A stretch of 64,000 nt of DNA, taken from Proales similis (lineage: Eukaryota; Rotifera; Eurotatoria; Ploima; Proalidae). Position 1 is the stretch's first letter; every line of letters begins with the position of its first letter. Under the pieces are notes generated by a model. That model did not search any database. It was not told the DNA's origin and was given only the letters and a program-made list of their open reading frames with translations. The stretch spans positions 372,001-436,000 of the forward strand of contig JAGVRJ010000005.1 in the NCBI GenBank assembly GCA_019059635.1. Direction: 5' to 3'. This document shows, in pieces, positions 23,512 to 40,359 of the stretch. Both the position numbers and the translations under genes were made by a program.

Positions 23512-26464
23512 TCAACGGCCAGTTCGCTGATGGCGATATTTAATGCTCAACTCGGGGTTGTCGAATCGGTCGATTCTCGACTGGCTCAATCTAAAGTTTG
23601 GTTCTTGTGCCTTTTCCACGTCTTGGTTCATCCTGTCGAGCAGATCGCTCGGACTCGTTGACGCACCTCTGAGCATTCCATGTCGGCTCACCTTCGATTT
23701 TGTTTATTCAACAAAAATACGTAGCTTTAGAACGAATCAAGTTTAAAGAACGAAAAAGAACAAGAAAAGTATTCAAAACGAAAACGCAGCGAATTGCAAG
23801 GCATCTTAATGACTAGTGCTTTAGAAACCACAAGACGGTGTGCGGTAATTTTGAAATCAGATAAAAAGCAGCGATCGGCTCATCGCGGTGAACTCAATTT
23901 GTTAATTTCTCGTGAATGGACGTGAAGCGTGCAACAGCTCAAGCGCTAATCAGTCTTCAATTTCATTCAATTTCAGTTTCAATTTCGTTTTTCTGTTTAT
24001 TACAAACTAGACAATGTACAGCAATGAAATATAACCCAGTTTGCGTTTTGAAAGACTCGTTAAATCGGCCCTCGTCTAAAGATTCGATCATAACTGGCAG
24101 GAACGAGTTAGGCAAGAGCTGCAGCAGGCATCGAACTAAACTCTAGTTTATCTACCTGAGCTGTGGCATAGTACTGGTCGGCATAGGCGGGCGATATCGG
24201 TGCATTTGTCTGCTCTTCTGAGTCGCGCAAGTTTACCAGGCGATAGTAAAGATCGGCTTGTCCGTACTGCGTCTCATTTTCAATTGTGATGTGTTAAATT
24301 GGCGCGACTGCTTAGACACTTACGTTCGGCGTGGAGTCGATTTGATTCAAGGGAAGGTCGGATCGAATCGGCAGGTTTTTCATCGGACACTTCCATCTGC
24401 CACTCAACAGGCGGTTTTTGGGATCGAACAGAGGAATCTTGCACCAGGCACACGAACGAAGCCGGGTTTCGGACGCGTCTCGCATGGCCATTTGCAGCTC
24501 GATTAGAATGCTTAGCGCTTGTTGAGGAGGACAGCGAGGCACCGGCTGTTTAGTTGATATCAGGGCCACTGACGTTTGATACCCATTGTCCACGTACGAC
24601 TCACAGCCGACTATGGGCAGCACTGACGGCTCGCCCAGACCTGACTTGGGGTGATGCAAACAAGTGATCACGCGCGCCGATGTATAAGCCGGATCCAGGT
24701 TGGTCACAAAGTCGATGAATATTATAAAACCGCCGCTGAAAAATTCAAGAAAATAATTCGCACTCGGCACAATCGCAAGACAAGTGAAATGCAACTGAAT
24801 TACATCGGATCGTAAGGCGCCGGCGGAAGGTCCTTGAGACGAACGAGTCGGGGCGTGACATTCATCGGTTCACTGCCGTAGTTGTTTCTGGACGCAGCTT
24901 GTCGATGCGAGGGGTCGAACGGATCGTTGGAAAAAGGCGGCTGATTAAAGTTCGGATTGGCGTATGGGCTTTGATTCATGACAGGTTTAAAGCTTCGGTT
25001 GGTAGGCATCATGGGCCCGGCATTAGCGATCGGCTCCTGAAAGCTTAGCTGAGACGGACCGACTCGGGTTTGGGAGTTGAAATTGGGCTGCGTTAGAGGT
25101 GGCAGGAATCTTCATTCGAACAAGGTTAGCAAACGTTTCCCAAGGCCAATAGTGTGAATTTGGATTCTACAAACCGATTGTTGTTTGAGTCGTTCATGTT
25201 ATAACGCCGCAACATGTTGAATGTGGCCGTGTTGCCTTTCCAGTTGGCCATTAGCAACAGAAACAGAACGAGAACGAATAACGGGGCATTTACTATTTCT
25301 CATGTTGTCATATTTGGCCTGTAGAGCCTCCAGCTCAGTTTGTAAGAGCTTGTTGTCTATTTCGGCTTTTCTGATCGTCTCGTTGATTTTAGAGTTGGAA
25401 GCTTCTTGACGAATTGAATTAATTCGAGCCAAGGCGCCGCAACCATTTCATTTCAGACTCACTGAATGCGTTCGCAGAGCGCAGATTCGACTGTCTAATT
25501 CGAGCGGTCTGTTCCATTTCGGTGAACTTTTTCAACATGCCTTGATCGTGACCGCCCTCTTGCAGGTAGCGAAGGCGCATCAATCTTTTAGAAAAAAAAT
25601 CGTGGTTGGTGTTTGTGAAAAACAAAAACTGATTAATTGCTATGGCTACCTGATTTCTTCGGGACTTGCGTCAGGATCGTTTAAAATGCCCATGATGCCC
25701 GGCATGTAGTCGTAGTTTCGAATCGACGGCTCATATTGATTGGCAACTCTTAAGGACATGTCCTCAGATTGGTCATTAACCAGTCTCTGTCTAAGCATAT
25801 TCAACGCCGCCTCGTTGATGCGTTGTTGCTCGCGTAGCTCGGCTAAAATTCTGTTTATGCTCTGATTGGAGTCGGGCGGCAAGGCTGACGAGTTGTCGTT
25901 TCTAAGCGCTTCTAATTTATACTGAATTTCTAGAAAGAGAGGCAGCAGAGAAATAAATTAGCGCGTTGTCGAGTTGAGAGCGAGACGGTGTGGGCTCAAG
26001 TGTTGAGGCAAGAATTAAAAGTAGTGAAAGAAAAAAAAACGAGTCTCTTTTAAACGTAGTATTAAACAAAAAACAACAAAACCACAATGAGGGCTGAATG
26101 AAAGCTGAGTGTGAGTTCAGGACGCCGGAAACAGAAGGGCACAATAAACATGAAGCGAATCAAAGAAAACAGGGACACTTATTTTTACCTCTTCGCTGTT
26201 TTTCAAGCAGAATTGTCTGCTCTTGAATGCGCTTTAGATTTCGCCTGGTCTCCTCGCTGAGTGCATTGGAGCTGTTGCCCGAGTCGGCCGCGTTCAGATA
26301 GTCCATGTCCACTTCGTTTAGATTCGAATCAAATAGCGATATGAAATCGTTATTTTCATTTTCCTTTTGCCGAATAATTGAACCAAAGAATTAAACCAAC
26401 TGAATTGACAAGTTTTGAATCAACCGCAGCAACAGCAGCAGTTTCTGGCACATTCACACGCGCT

Positions 26465-26506
<42 letters not shown>

Positions 26507-27615
26507 TGAAGTTGGTTTACTGAGTGATGCTGACTTTTGCTCCACTCGGGACTTGATTGAGGCTAAGGTCGAAGCTCAATTAGCTTTAAATAAATATTTT
26601 CCTTAAAACGGCTTGTGTTGCACTTATGCTGGGTGTTATGGCAGCTTCTATTCTCTCTCCCTCTTTCTCTCTCTCTGTCTTTCACAATTCCATTTTCTCG
26701 TTTTGCTTCTACAGACATGCGCAAACACACGATGTGCGGACTTGAGGCGAAAGAAATCGCAAACGAGGCGGTTGAAAGGCTTTGCTCGGCTGAATGCTCA
26801 ATTTCTGGTCAGATCTAATGTTTGGCAAACAACAAGGCGAGTCGGATTCTTTGCCAAGTATCCATGACAACCTCAGATATTCGGATCGATGTGTCTGTGT
26901 CCTCAACAATCTAATGCTGCCTCTTGTTGGTTCGTTCTAGACAACGCACAAAACGTCTCGCTCGCTCTGAATGAGCCAGCAAACTGTAGACAAAGTGTAG
27001 ACAAACGATTTACCTTTTCGCCTATTTTTCTCAGCTTGAAATTCGGGTTGTAATCTAAACAGATGAGAACAGTTTAGAAAAAAAGCTAGAAAATGCGCTT
27101 TTGTTCTCGTCTACTTGCCGTAGATTTCTTTCATCAGCATTTTCTCTCTTTTCTTCAACTCGTTGTACTGTGCAAGAGCGGAAAGCTCAAGTTAGACGAA
27201 GAATGCAAAAAGTAACAGCGAGCACGCTTACCTCATCGAGCACGCCCTTAAAAGGGTCTGCGGGCCGTGAATTTTCATCGGGCATCTTCTCGATCGAGTC
27301 GACCACTTTTCTATCGCGAATCGTGTCCCTCACCAAAGTGTCCTCCATGTCCTGCACCGACTGCTGCATGAGTTTGCGCTGCTTGTACTTCCTCAGCTCG
27401 TTTATGGCCGATTGTGTCTTGAATGCGTCAAGTTCGTGTGGGTCGTCATTACCCAAAATTTGACCAGAAACCAGTTGGCCAGAGTCTTGATCTCTGTGCG
27501 TATTGCCCCGCGGGCCGAGACAGTAGCTCTCTTTGTGGATTCGCAGCGTATTTCCGTCCGGGAACAACATTCCACATTGGTCACAGCTCACGCTGTACAG
27601 AATCGGATCATTCAT
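23512..27615 (-). CDS. CCDC17: CCDC17-like coiled-coil protein
   Basis: A gene of about ten exons. The ATG at 27615 (MNDPILYSVS) lies just before a C2H2 finger, CDQCGMLFPDGNTLRIH then C, as at the N-terminus of CCDC17. Coiled-coil exons follow (KRIQEQTILLEKQRR, LEALQAKYDNMRNSK), then a proline-rich exon with RLKDLPPAPYDP. A C-terminal exon has GFIIFIDFVTNLDP and HHPKSGLGEPSVLP, a block I associate with CCDC17. One intron near 27060-27110 has a GC donor. The final exon (about 23695-23512) is joined across a 0.47-kb intron on weaker evidence; without it the protein would end near 24110. The largest intron, near 26.4-27.0 kb, carries a long AC repeat. The protein's function is poorly known. Confidence 0.8.
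26467..26504. repeat. (AC)19 microsatellite in a CCDC17 intron
   Basis: The longest dinucleotide repeat in the window, on the plus strand, within the large intron of the minus-strand CCDC17-like gene. Confidence 0.9.
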
Positions 27616-29091
27616 TTCTGGACTTGTCTTCGGCTTGTCTGCAGTCGGACTCTTTTTGTTATCGGTGCTGCTCTGTGTGCCTTGGGCTCTTGACTTTGAA
27701 CCGCTCGCCGCCTCAGTCTGGGACTCGGGTCCCGCCTGATTCACCTTCGACTTGTTCGAACCTATTTTGACTTTATTGCTACTCTCTCAGCAGGGACGGA
27801 TAAACCAAACACTTGGTGCAAGTTGTGACGTGCAGCGCAGACTTATGTGCTCTCGAGCATGCTCAGGCGCCAGTGGGTTCAACAAAGCCAGGCGGCGATC
27901 GGTTGGTGAGACAGACAGAAACTAAAAGCAAACAATTGAGACTCGATTTAAACTGATAAGCGTAAATTACAAATTAAAGTCAAACGAACGAAACTGAGCG
28001 TGAGCGTTAATCACGGATGAGCATGAACCGGCATGATAAACGTGAATTTTCGGCCAAGAAGAAGCTCTTGAAACGCGCAAGTAAAGCGAACAATGTAGCT
28101 ACCTGGTTGGTAAGTTAATGCTTGCCGGGTTGGCGAGCTACTTCACTCTTGTTTAGATTGCTGATTCTAGAAGAACGCTTTTGATCACAAGCTATTCAAA
28201 GTTTATTAAGAAACACGAGCTTTGGTTTCTTGCTTGACAGCTTGTTCGCTCTTGACGCACTCTGGCTTGTTCTAACTTACGACACAAGCTGGCTGGAAGA
28301 ACGCAACAGCCGCTTATTTGGTTGCAAGCCAACCATTTCAATTAGCAGAGTAAATTCATTTTCTTCAACATTAAAGCGTAGGTGAAGCAGAGGCTTGAAA
28401 AAGCGAGTGAGTGAGCGCGCGCGCGAGAGAGAGAGAGGCAGAGAAAGTGAGAGAATCAGAGGAAAATAAATATTTCTGCATCCATTAGCAGGCCTCCGCT
28501 CATGCCAACTACTCGCTGGTTTTTAATTTAAATAATCGTCTTTGTGTCGACGCACAATTAAATACATGACACAATCACGTTGGCGGCGCTCAATTTATCG
28601 GATGAAAAGAAAAAATCACCAGCACACACACACACACACACAAATGCATCCATTCTAATACTTGCCCTAGGCGAGCTGCGAAACTTTTTAATTTTCTTTT
28701 CATCTGTGACCGCTCTACTCGGTTTTGTTTGTCCGGATTCAACTCGACGCGGTCGACGACTCAGCACCAAGCTCGAGCGCCCGGTCTATTAAACTGCGAC
28801 ATTGAGCTTTCTCCAGTTCTCTTGGAGTTAATGTTTAGCAACATTGCTTTATTACTATTTTTATCATCATCGTTCAATATTGCCAGGCCCGCGTTCGAAT
28901 AATTAAAAGAAAAGAGGCAGAGAGCGATGGTCAGCAGTGAGCGGCTGTTTAAGGTCTAATTTGCACAATAAGCAGTTACAACAGGACTGTTTATGCTGTT
29001 TGATAAATAAATTCTTTGAAAAGAATAGTTATCGAGAAGAGGAAAAAAGTTGGAATATGCAGATCTAAAGAAAGCCAAAGTCAATCTGCGC
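27616..29091. other. Intergenic region upstream of CCDC17
   Basis: About 1.5 kb between two minus-strand genes. It contains GA-rich sequence at about 28420-28455 and an (AC)10 run at about 28623-28643. The first 180 bases remain open in the CCDC17 frame with a possible 3' splice site (caaaatag), so an upstream first exon is possible. Nothing else was supported. Confidence 0.4.
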
Positions 29092-30281
29092 CTAGATTCG
29101 ACCGTTCTCGTTCCTGGCGCTGTTGCCACTGTAATGAGCGCTAATGTTTATGTCGTCGGTCGATATCGGGTTGTTGGTCGTGTTCTGCTGTTGTTGTCGC
29201 AGCGCTTCACGAGTCTTGTACCAGGAGGTCTCCTTGAGCACGAACCAAGAGTCGCCGCCCCACAAGAAGAAATTGCCGAAACCAAATATCTTAAGGAATT
29301 TGGTTCTTGAGAAAATGGTCGAGCCAACGCGGCACGTGTGCTTACGCATGAGACGATTATGTTCGCATAGGTGGGATAGCGCTTAACAAAGCAGTTGCGC
29401 GGGTCCGTCTTGCAGCTCTGGGTCAGCGAGCTGATGATGTTCTCCGGATTGGAGAAATCTTGAATGTCAGTGATTGCCTTGGCCCATGCAATCGAGCCAA
29501 TGAACCAGAACAGGGCGAACAGACACGTGAATGCGAAATCCTTTCGAGTTCGTTCGGTGAGAGTGGGTCCAAATCAATCGTCATAGGCTAGAGAGAGAGG
29601 ACAGAGACTTACAATCAACGGCAGGTAAATGATGTTGTTGTACTTGTGTCGCAGGAACACGTAAATGATGAGAAATACGAACGAGTAAATGAACGCCGTG
29701 ACGCCAGTGAACACGAAAAACTGCGCCGACGACACGATGTTGCTGCCCTTGCTGGTGATTGTGTTTCGCTCTAGAGAGGGCGAGTCCTGGCATGTTTGAA
29801 CTTTTTCGAATTCTGTTTCCCTCAGGCTAGAAAAAAAAACGTTTCAATCACTGTGAGTTGGTGCAAGAAAAGCGGCGCTCACTTGTAAGGATAACGAAAT
29901 GTGGCCACGAGCGTCTCAGAGCCGGTCAATGTGCCATTTCGCTCGCAGTTTATGTAGAAGCCTGTCGACGAGGTACCGTTGACAGCCACCGCGAACGCGA
30001 GCAGTGCAAATATCTTTGGCGAAGCTGTTCGAATCGGCCAACAAGAACGGCTGTGATGAAATGAGACTTACAAACTGCAAGCACTTGATGAAACCGAGGG
30101 GCTCCTTCAGTACATCGAATCGGGCCGTTTCCACAGTCTTTTTAAAGTTGGCAGACATGTTGAGCAGATTAGAAAGCGAAAATAAAGAGAAGAGAAGAGA
30201 GAGAGAGAAATTCACCCGATTGGCGAGATTCGAGGCTTTCTGAGCCGCAGTGACCACCGTTGCTGCCGCGCTTGTTGACAT
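29092..30281 (-). CDS. Synaptophysin-family four-pass vesicle protein
   Basis: Six coding exons from the ATG at 30281 (MSTSAAATVV). The diagnostic synaptophysin stretch RFDVLKEPLGFIKCLQF opens the MARVEL domain. The segments after it are FALLAFAVAVNG, a lumenal loop with NCERNGTLTG and TCQDS, FTGVTAFIYSFVFLIIYVFL, and FAFTCLFALFWFIGSIAWAK. The final exon, FGNFFLWGGDSWFVLKETSWY, closely follows the last membrane helix of synaptophysin. Lumenal Cys pairs (C-E-R, TCQD, SCKTDPRNC) are retained. The cytosolic tail is short, with polyglutamine and Asn-rich sequence rather than the Tyr/Gly repeats of vertebrate synaptophysin, so a synaptophysin-like (SYPL) member is equally possible. It resides on synaptic or small secretory vesicles. 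Confidence 0.88.
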
Positions 30282-31312
30282 GACGCTGGTGGATTAGTTC
30301 TAGACGTTGGCCAAGCTTCAGGAAAATTAAAATGAAAGCGAACTAATCGTACGAGCTGTTGCTCACAGTAATCGGCAACCATGATGATGACTACACACGC
30401 ATTTCATTATGATAATGAAATTTCAATAAGAAAAATTCGAAAAACAAAACGAAATTGTTCTGTTTGAAAAATGATAGATCTGTCGGTCTGCTGTGCTTGG
30501 CATATTGATTTTCGCCAATATTTGCGCTCTGTGCCTGGAGAATGGCAGATTCAACCGGAGGCGTTCTGAGATAGCGCGATTCAATCTTGATCGAGCACCG
30601 GCAAAGTCCTAATTTGAAAATGGATACGGACAAATGAAAGAAAAAGCTGATTTGAACACAAGCAAAAAAGGTAGATAAGGCGCGAGTCACTCGGGGCCCG
30701 CTTTTATTGCAATTTGCAGCCTAAGATCCAGGCTTTTAGTTTGCTTCTGATGCTTTGATGAAAACTAGAGAGACAGGAAAATGCAAATTTTACGGCCTCG
30801 CGTCTAAATCTCGCCAAGTCGACAATTACGGTCGCCTAATCTGCTCTTGCTAAGACAATGAAAGAATTTTGAAATGCACTCGAGAGCCGCCGAGCAAGTA
30901 TGTGTGTATTGAATTACACCTATTTATGGTGCAATTATGAATTGAAATGGCATTCGAAGAGCGTCGAAATTATGGGCTTCCTTTTCTCTAGCTGATGGTC
31001 GTTTGTACCTCCAGTCCATAAATAGAATATAATTATATAATCGGATGACGGTGTGGCGAATAAAAATTCAAATTCAGCCACTAGCCTAGACAGTGGCGGC
31101 ATAATCTGAGGCGTAGATGCATTATGAGTTGCGATTCACGGGGCAGCTAGTTGATGTCCGAGCTGCTCAGCGCCGGTCATGCATAGTCGCTTCTCCATAG
31201 CAACCAGCAATGCAGGCATTGCTGCTGTACGAACGCATGGGATTAACATTTTGCACTCGAAATCGATTCGACAGCGGACCCCAATTTTCAATTTGATCGG
31301 CCAGCAGTGAAA
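30282..31312. other. Divergent promoter region
   Basis: About 1 kb between the synaptophysin-family gene (minus) and CCDC77 (plus). AT-rich with a TATATAA-like stretch near 31030. No coding frame or RNA gene was supported. Confidence 0.4.
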
Positions 31313-32677
31313 ATGGGCGATTTGAAGCGAAATTTCAAGTCAGAAGTGAACTTGCCAAGCATCAGTGAGAGGCTCGGCTATTTGAGGCCTTCCAGAGAGC
31401 TGCTCGAATATTACAGAAAGAAAATAGGCGAGTACGACGCCGAACGTGAGCAAATACACAAACGACTGGACGAGTTTAAACTCACACTGGACGACCAGCA
31501 CAAGCTGCAATGGGAGCTCAGGCAAAAAGAAGACGAAATAGCGGAGCTGCAGAAGGCAGTCAGCGACATGCAAGTCTTTCTCTATCAAGAGCGTGAGCAG
31601 GTGCTCAAGCTCTACGCCGAGAACGATCGGCTTAAAATTCAAGAGCTGCAGGACAGAAAGAAAATAAACCGCCTGCTGTCACTAGCAGGCGTCAACGAGA
31701 ACGAGGTCACTTATTTTGTCAAAGACCCGCCCGTCAAGCTGATCATCAGCCAGAAATATGCGGGCAAAGCTTCAGGAAAGGTGGAGAACCACACAAAGGA
31801 AGCAGCAGGCAGCCGAGCCCCAGCTGTTCAAGGCTATCCAAAAGACTACGAAAGTCTTCAGCTTCAAATACGCGCGCTGGAGACACAAATTCAGGAAGTG
31901 ACCAAACTGAGCAAAGAGCAGAACGAAGCGCTCATGGAAGATCGCCGCATTCGTGCCGAGGAGAGCGAAACGCGTCGACTCAGAGACGCAGAGACAATAA
32001 AAAATTTAAAAGAGAAACTGCTCAAGACGCAGACGCTCTTGCAGGAGACGACGCAATCCATGCTGGACAACAAGTTCGACATGCGTGCAGTCGAGCGCAA
32101 ATGGATGGCCGAAAAAGATCGACTCCTCCAAGAGTTGGACAAATCGCAGAAGCACGAGGCCGTTAAAGAAGACGAGATTTTGTTTGTGGCTCAGGAGCCC
32201 TCCCAGGGTCTGAGCGAAGAAGAGAAGAAGGCGTTCGAGGCCGAAATCGACTCGCTCAACGATCAACTGAAACAGGCTCATCAGCTAGCCGAGATGTACA
32301 GAGAGCAGGTCATCAAACTTGAAGACGACGTTTGCAAGGTCAGGGAGCAGGGCGACATTACGCGCGACATTTACAAGGATAAACAGGAACGCATTGGCAA
32401 GCGGCTGGCTATAATGAACGACCGATACAAGGAGTTGGAGAAGCGCCGCAACAGAGAGGTCGAAGGCTTCAGGAATGACATAAAGATGCTGCGGCAAAAG
32501 CTGAAAACGGTCGAGAAGCAGCTGTTCAGAGTGACCATAAGCTGCAGTGGCGGCGACGAGATCGACGTGCTCAAGAACGTTCACGAGACGACTGTTCGCT
32601 CTCGTGAAATGCAGGGCGAACTAAACCATCTGAAGGCGAAAATTTACGGACTCGAGAACGACATTCGTCATCTTTAA
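31313..32677 (+). CDS. CCDC77: CCDC77-like centriolar coiled-coil protein
   Basis: A single exon of 454 codons from the ATG at 31313; two codons upstream are open only from a GTG. Strong collinear similarity to CCDC77 as I know it: SRELLEYYRKKIGEYD, LQWELRQKEDEIAELQKA, then SDMQVFLYQERE, a central VTYFVKDPPVKL block, and near the end RRNREVEGFRNDIKMLRQ, then LKAKIYGLENDIRHL at the C-terminus. Almost the whole chain is predicted coiled coil. CCDC77 has been located at centrosomes and centrioles, which suits a ciliated animal. The polyadenylation signal is at 32691-32696, only 14 bases past the stop, and the neighbouring ERGIC3 gene converges within 74 bases. Confidence 0.92.
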   Translation: MGDLKRNFKSEVNLPSISERLGYLRPSRELLEYYRKKIGEYDAEREQIHKRLDEFKLTLDDQHKLQWELRQKEDEIAELQKAVSDMQVFLYQEREQVLKLYAENDRLKIQELQDRKKINRLLSLAGVNENEVTYFVKDPPVKLIISQKYAGKASGKVENHTKEAAGSRAPAVQGYPKDYESLQLQIRALETQIQEVTKLSKEQNEALMEDRRIRAEESETRRLRDAETIKNLKEKLLKTQTLLQETTQSMLDNKFDMRAVERKWMAEKDRLLQELDKSQKHEAVKEDEILFVAQEPSQGLSEEEKKAFEAEIDSLNDQLKQAHQLAEMYREQVIKLEDDVCKVREQGDITRDIYKDKQERIGKRLAIMNDRYKELEKRRNREVEGFRNDIKMLRQKLKTVEKQLFRVTISCSGGDEIDVLKNVHETTVRSREMQGELNHLKAKIYGLENDIRHL

Positions 32678-32690
32678 CTCGTTTGCCCAA

Positions 32691-32728
32691 AATAAACTGA
32701 ACCATAGAGATGAAAAGTCCCGTTTATT
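32691..32728. terminator. Interlocking polyadenylation signals of CCDC77 and ERGIC3
   Basis: AATAAA at 32691-32696 serves the plus-strand gene. TTTATT at 32723-32728 reads as AATAAA on the minus strand and serves ERGIC3. Cleavage 10-25 bases beyond each would make the two messages end within, or slightly across, each other's signal. Confidence 0.6.
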
Positions 32729-32750
32729 CTATTTTGCTTCAAGCTGAACT

Positions 32751-34160
32751 CTAGCTGAGCTTGTTCAAACGGTGCTTGATATAGGCATTGTAGTAGCGGT
32801 AGGTGACCATGTCGAACAGGCCGGCCACAGTAAACAGGCCGCCGATGATCGCACAGCAGCTGGTTATCAGGTGAGTAAGCGAGCGCGACTCCTCCGCTGC
32901 CCTGATCATGAGCGGCGACAGGTCGTAGTTTACAAACACGCCCGGCAACTGTGAGTTCATCACATCTTGAGCGCCGATCGACTTGACCGATCGCGTCGCC
33001 GAGTACTGATACGTGTTGTTCACCACTCTGCCGTTCAGGTACTCGTAGACCGTGGGCACAATCTTGATAAAGTAATTGTATTTCACTGCGTCCGTGTCAA
33101 AGTTGTCCGCATGAAATGCCGGTCCAGCCGAAATTATGTTGCTTATGAACATCACGTTGCGTGGGTGATTATCAGCTTGGATTCTGATCGTCTCGCCGAC
33201 CATGAACTCCTTCTCAAGTGGATTGATCTGGCCCGGAAAACGATCGCCGAACGAGAACTGGTCGAAATAGTGCTTGGTGCTGAAACGGTGCAGAGGCAGA
33301 TTCTTTATGTCGTGGAAATGCTAGTTCAAGAGAGTTTTATGCTCGAAATTGGCAAATATGAATTCAAATTGAAGCTCACGTTTCCGCTGTACTGGAAGCT
33401 CACTCCCGGCGCTGTGATGATGATCAGAAAATAAATTTTAATTGCAAAATAAAGACGTTTGAATGAGTCAGAAATTATTTGATGAATACAAACCAATGTG
33501 AAAATTGCCGGCCAGTTTGTTGACCTCGAGTTGGCCGGTCAATCGACAGCCTTGGCCCGAGTTCAGCAGCTCGTCTATCTCTTGGCTGGTTGGCATCGTC
33601 AATTCAGTTTTATTATGAGCCCATGCTTCCTCTCTACACTGTTCTACGTTAGCAGGGCTCAAATGCCAGCCTTTTCGCTTGTAAGCTGTTTTGACGTCGT
33701 CGCAGCTGAAGCAGCATTTCAAATCTGCGAATTCAGCTCCGTAGCAGCTGGGACAGCCGCTTCTTGTCCTGCTGATGGTCGCCTTTTCGCGGCGGTTCAT
33801 CGCTGCTTGACTCATTTCTCTGCCAGATCGATCCAGACTTGTCTTTCGTATTCCGTTGGCAATGTTTATTTGACTGTCACCGGCTATGTCGACTGCGTCG
33901 ATCGATGTCAATTCGCACGGCAACCGGGGAAAGGTCATGTTCAAATTGATTGTGAGCTTCTTGTTCTGAGTGATGTCGATGAGAAGCTCCTGCTTGATTT
34001 GGATATGCATGAACGCGCTGATCTCAAAGTACAAGAGAACCAAAGCGGCCAGCAGGCATCCAACTGTGCCCACAGCGCCGGTCAACGTTCGCACTCTGAA
34101 GTCCTCGAGAGGCTTGGGATAGGCGTCCAAGCTACGCAGTCGATCAAGAAAGTCTTTCAT
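32751..34160 (-). CDS. ERGIC3: ERGIC3/Erv46 ER-Golgi cargo receptor
   Basis: Three exons: 34160-33494, a short exon near 33410-33380 encoding APGVSFQYSGN, and a last exon from about 33320. The ATG opens MKDFLDRLRSLDAYPKPLEDF, a typical ERGIC-family start, followed by the first membrane helix (GCLLAALVLLYFEI). The lumenal part has the Cys-rich CPSCYGAEF...CCFSCDDV block of ERGIC3, GNFHI and KIVPTVYEYLNG. The second helix follows CCAIIGGLFTVAGLFD, and the tail ends HRLNKLS. The yeast orthologue Erv46 works with Erv41 to return and carry cargo between ER and Golgi. An insertion near VGETIRIQADNHPRNVM lengthens the last lumenal segment compared with the vertebrate protein. Confidence 0.93.
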
Positions 34161-34340
34161 TTCCCTGAGCTACGCACAAAGCGAGAAAAAAGTGTAAATC
34201 ATAAGTCGTCCATGATTCTAGCCATCGATCGATATTGATTGCCACACGCTCTGTGACTGCATTGGTGAGAAATTTCTCCTTGGTTGCCGATTATTCACAA
34301 GTTAGATCGACCCTGGAGTCCTGCTCTGAGTAAAACAAAG

Positions 34341-34344
<4 letters not shown>

Positions 34345-34374
<30 letters not shown>
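34345..34374. repeat. (GA)15 microsatellite
   Basis: A GA run between the start of ERGIC3 and the end of AHCYL. It sits upstream of the ERGIC3 start, where GAGA tracts can act in promoters, but no function is shown. Confidence 0.85.
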
Positions 34375-34377
<3 letters not shown>

Positions 34378-34586
34378 GAAGCCAACAAGGTTTCAATAAT
34401 CACGTTTCGGGCTGGTTTAAATTCAAATTGCCGAATAATTCGAAATCAATGAGCCATTTCACTGTGACACAAAATTTGTGGATAATTTATTGCAGTAGAA
34501 AATAATATTGGCAAATAATTGTTTGAAAAGGAAATTTGGCATTCAAATCGGACAAGCGCTGTGAACTTACTCTGAACTCTTGTTGT

Positions 34587-37205
<2,619 letters not shown>

Positions 37206-37693
37206 TTTGATCGAAGCGTTCTTTCTAAAATCATCAAGAGCCGAGCGATTAAGCTCAAACAAGCTCGCCTGAATATTAAGCGTATTTTAAAAGAGGCCCT
37301 TTAATGAGTTTCTCTCTCTCGCTCTCTCTCTCTCTGTCGCTCTTTCCGTATCTGGCTTTGTCTCTTGTTTAAAAATTGCGTTTATTTTTAAAAACTCATC
37401 AAATGCGCACATTTGTGTGCGTCTGTGTGTGTGTGTGTGTACAGTACAGACAGGGCAAAAGCAGTCGCAGAGTTTGAAAATTATGATCGCGAGCCAAAGT
37501 GAGCTGATAGAAAGATACCCTGCAATTGAGCCGCGGCAGCAATTAGAAGACTACAGTCAAAGACGAAGCAAGATCAGCAATTTATTTGGGATTAGAAGAT
37601 CTGCAAGCGCAGTGTGACGTCCAAAGCCAAACAAATCTCATGAAATTCAGGTTCTGGATTGAAAATTTTCAGATGCAAACAACTCATCGATTT
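37206..37693. other. Intergenic region between AHCYL and SRPK
   Basis: About 0.5 kb, with a CT-rich run at about 37313-37338 and a (TG)n run at about 37424-37440. A TTTATT at about 37580 gives an AATAAA for the minus-strand SRPK gene. No coding feature. Confidence 0.45.

Positions 37694-40359
<2,666 letters not shown>

Noticed and set aside
26467..26504. Dinucleotide runs as CRISPR-like or satellite arrays
   Set aside because: They are simple AC, GA or TG microsatellites without spaced repeat units.
33498..34238. A 246-codon plus-strand frame opposite ERGIC3
   Set aside because: It is the antisense shadow of the well-conserved ERGIC3 first exon and has no protein similarity of its own.
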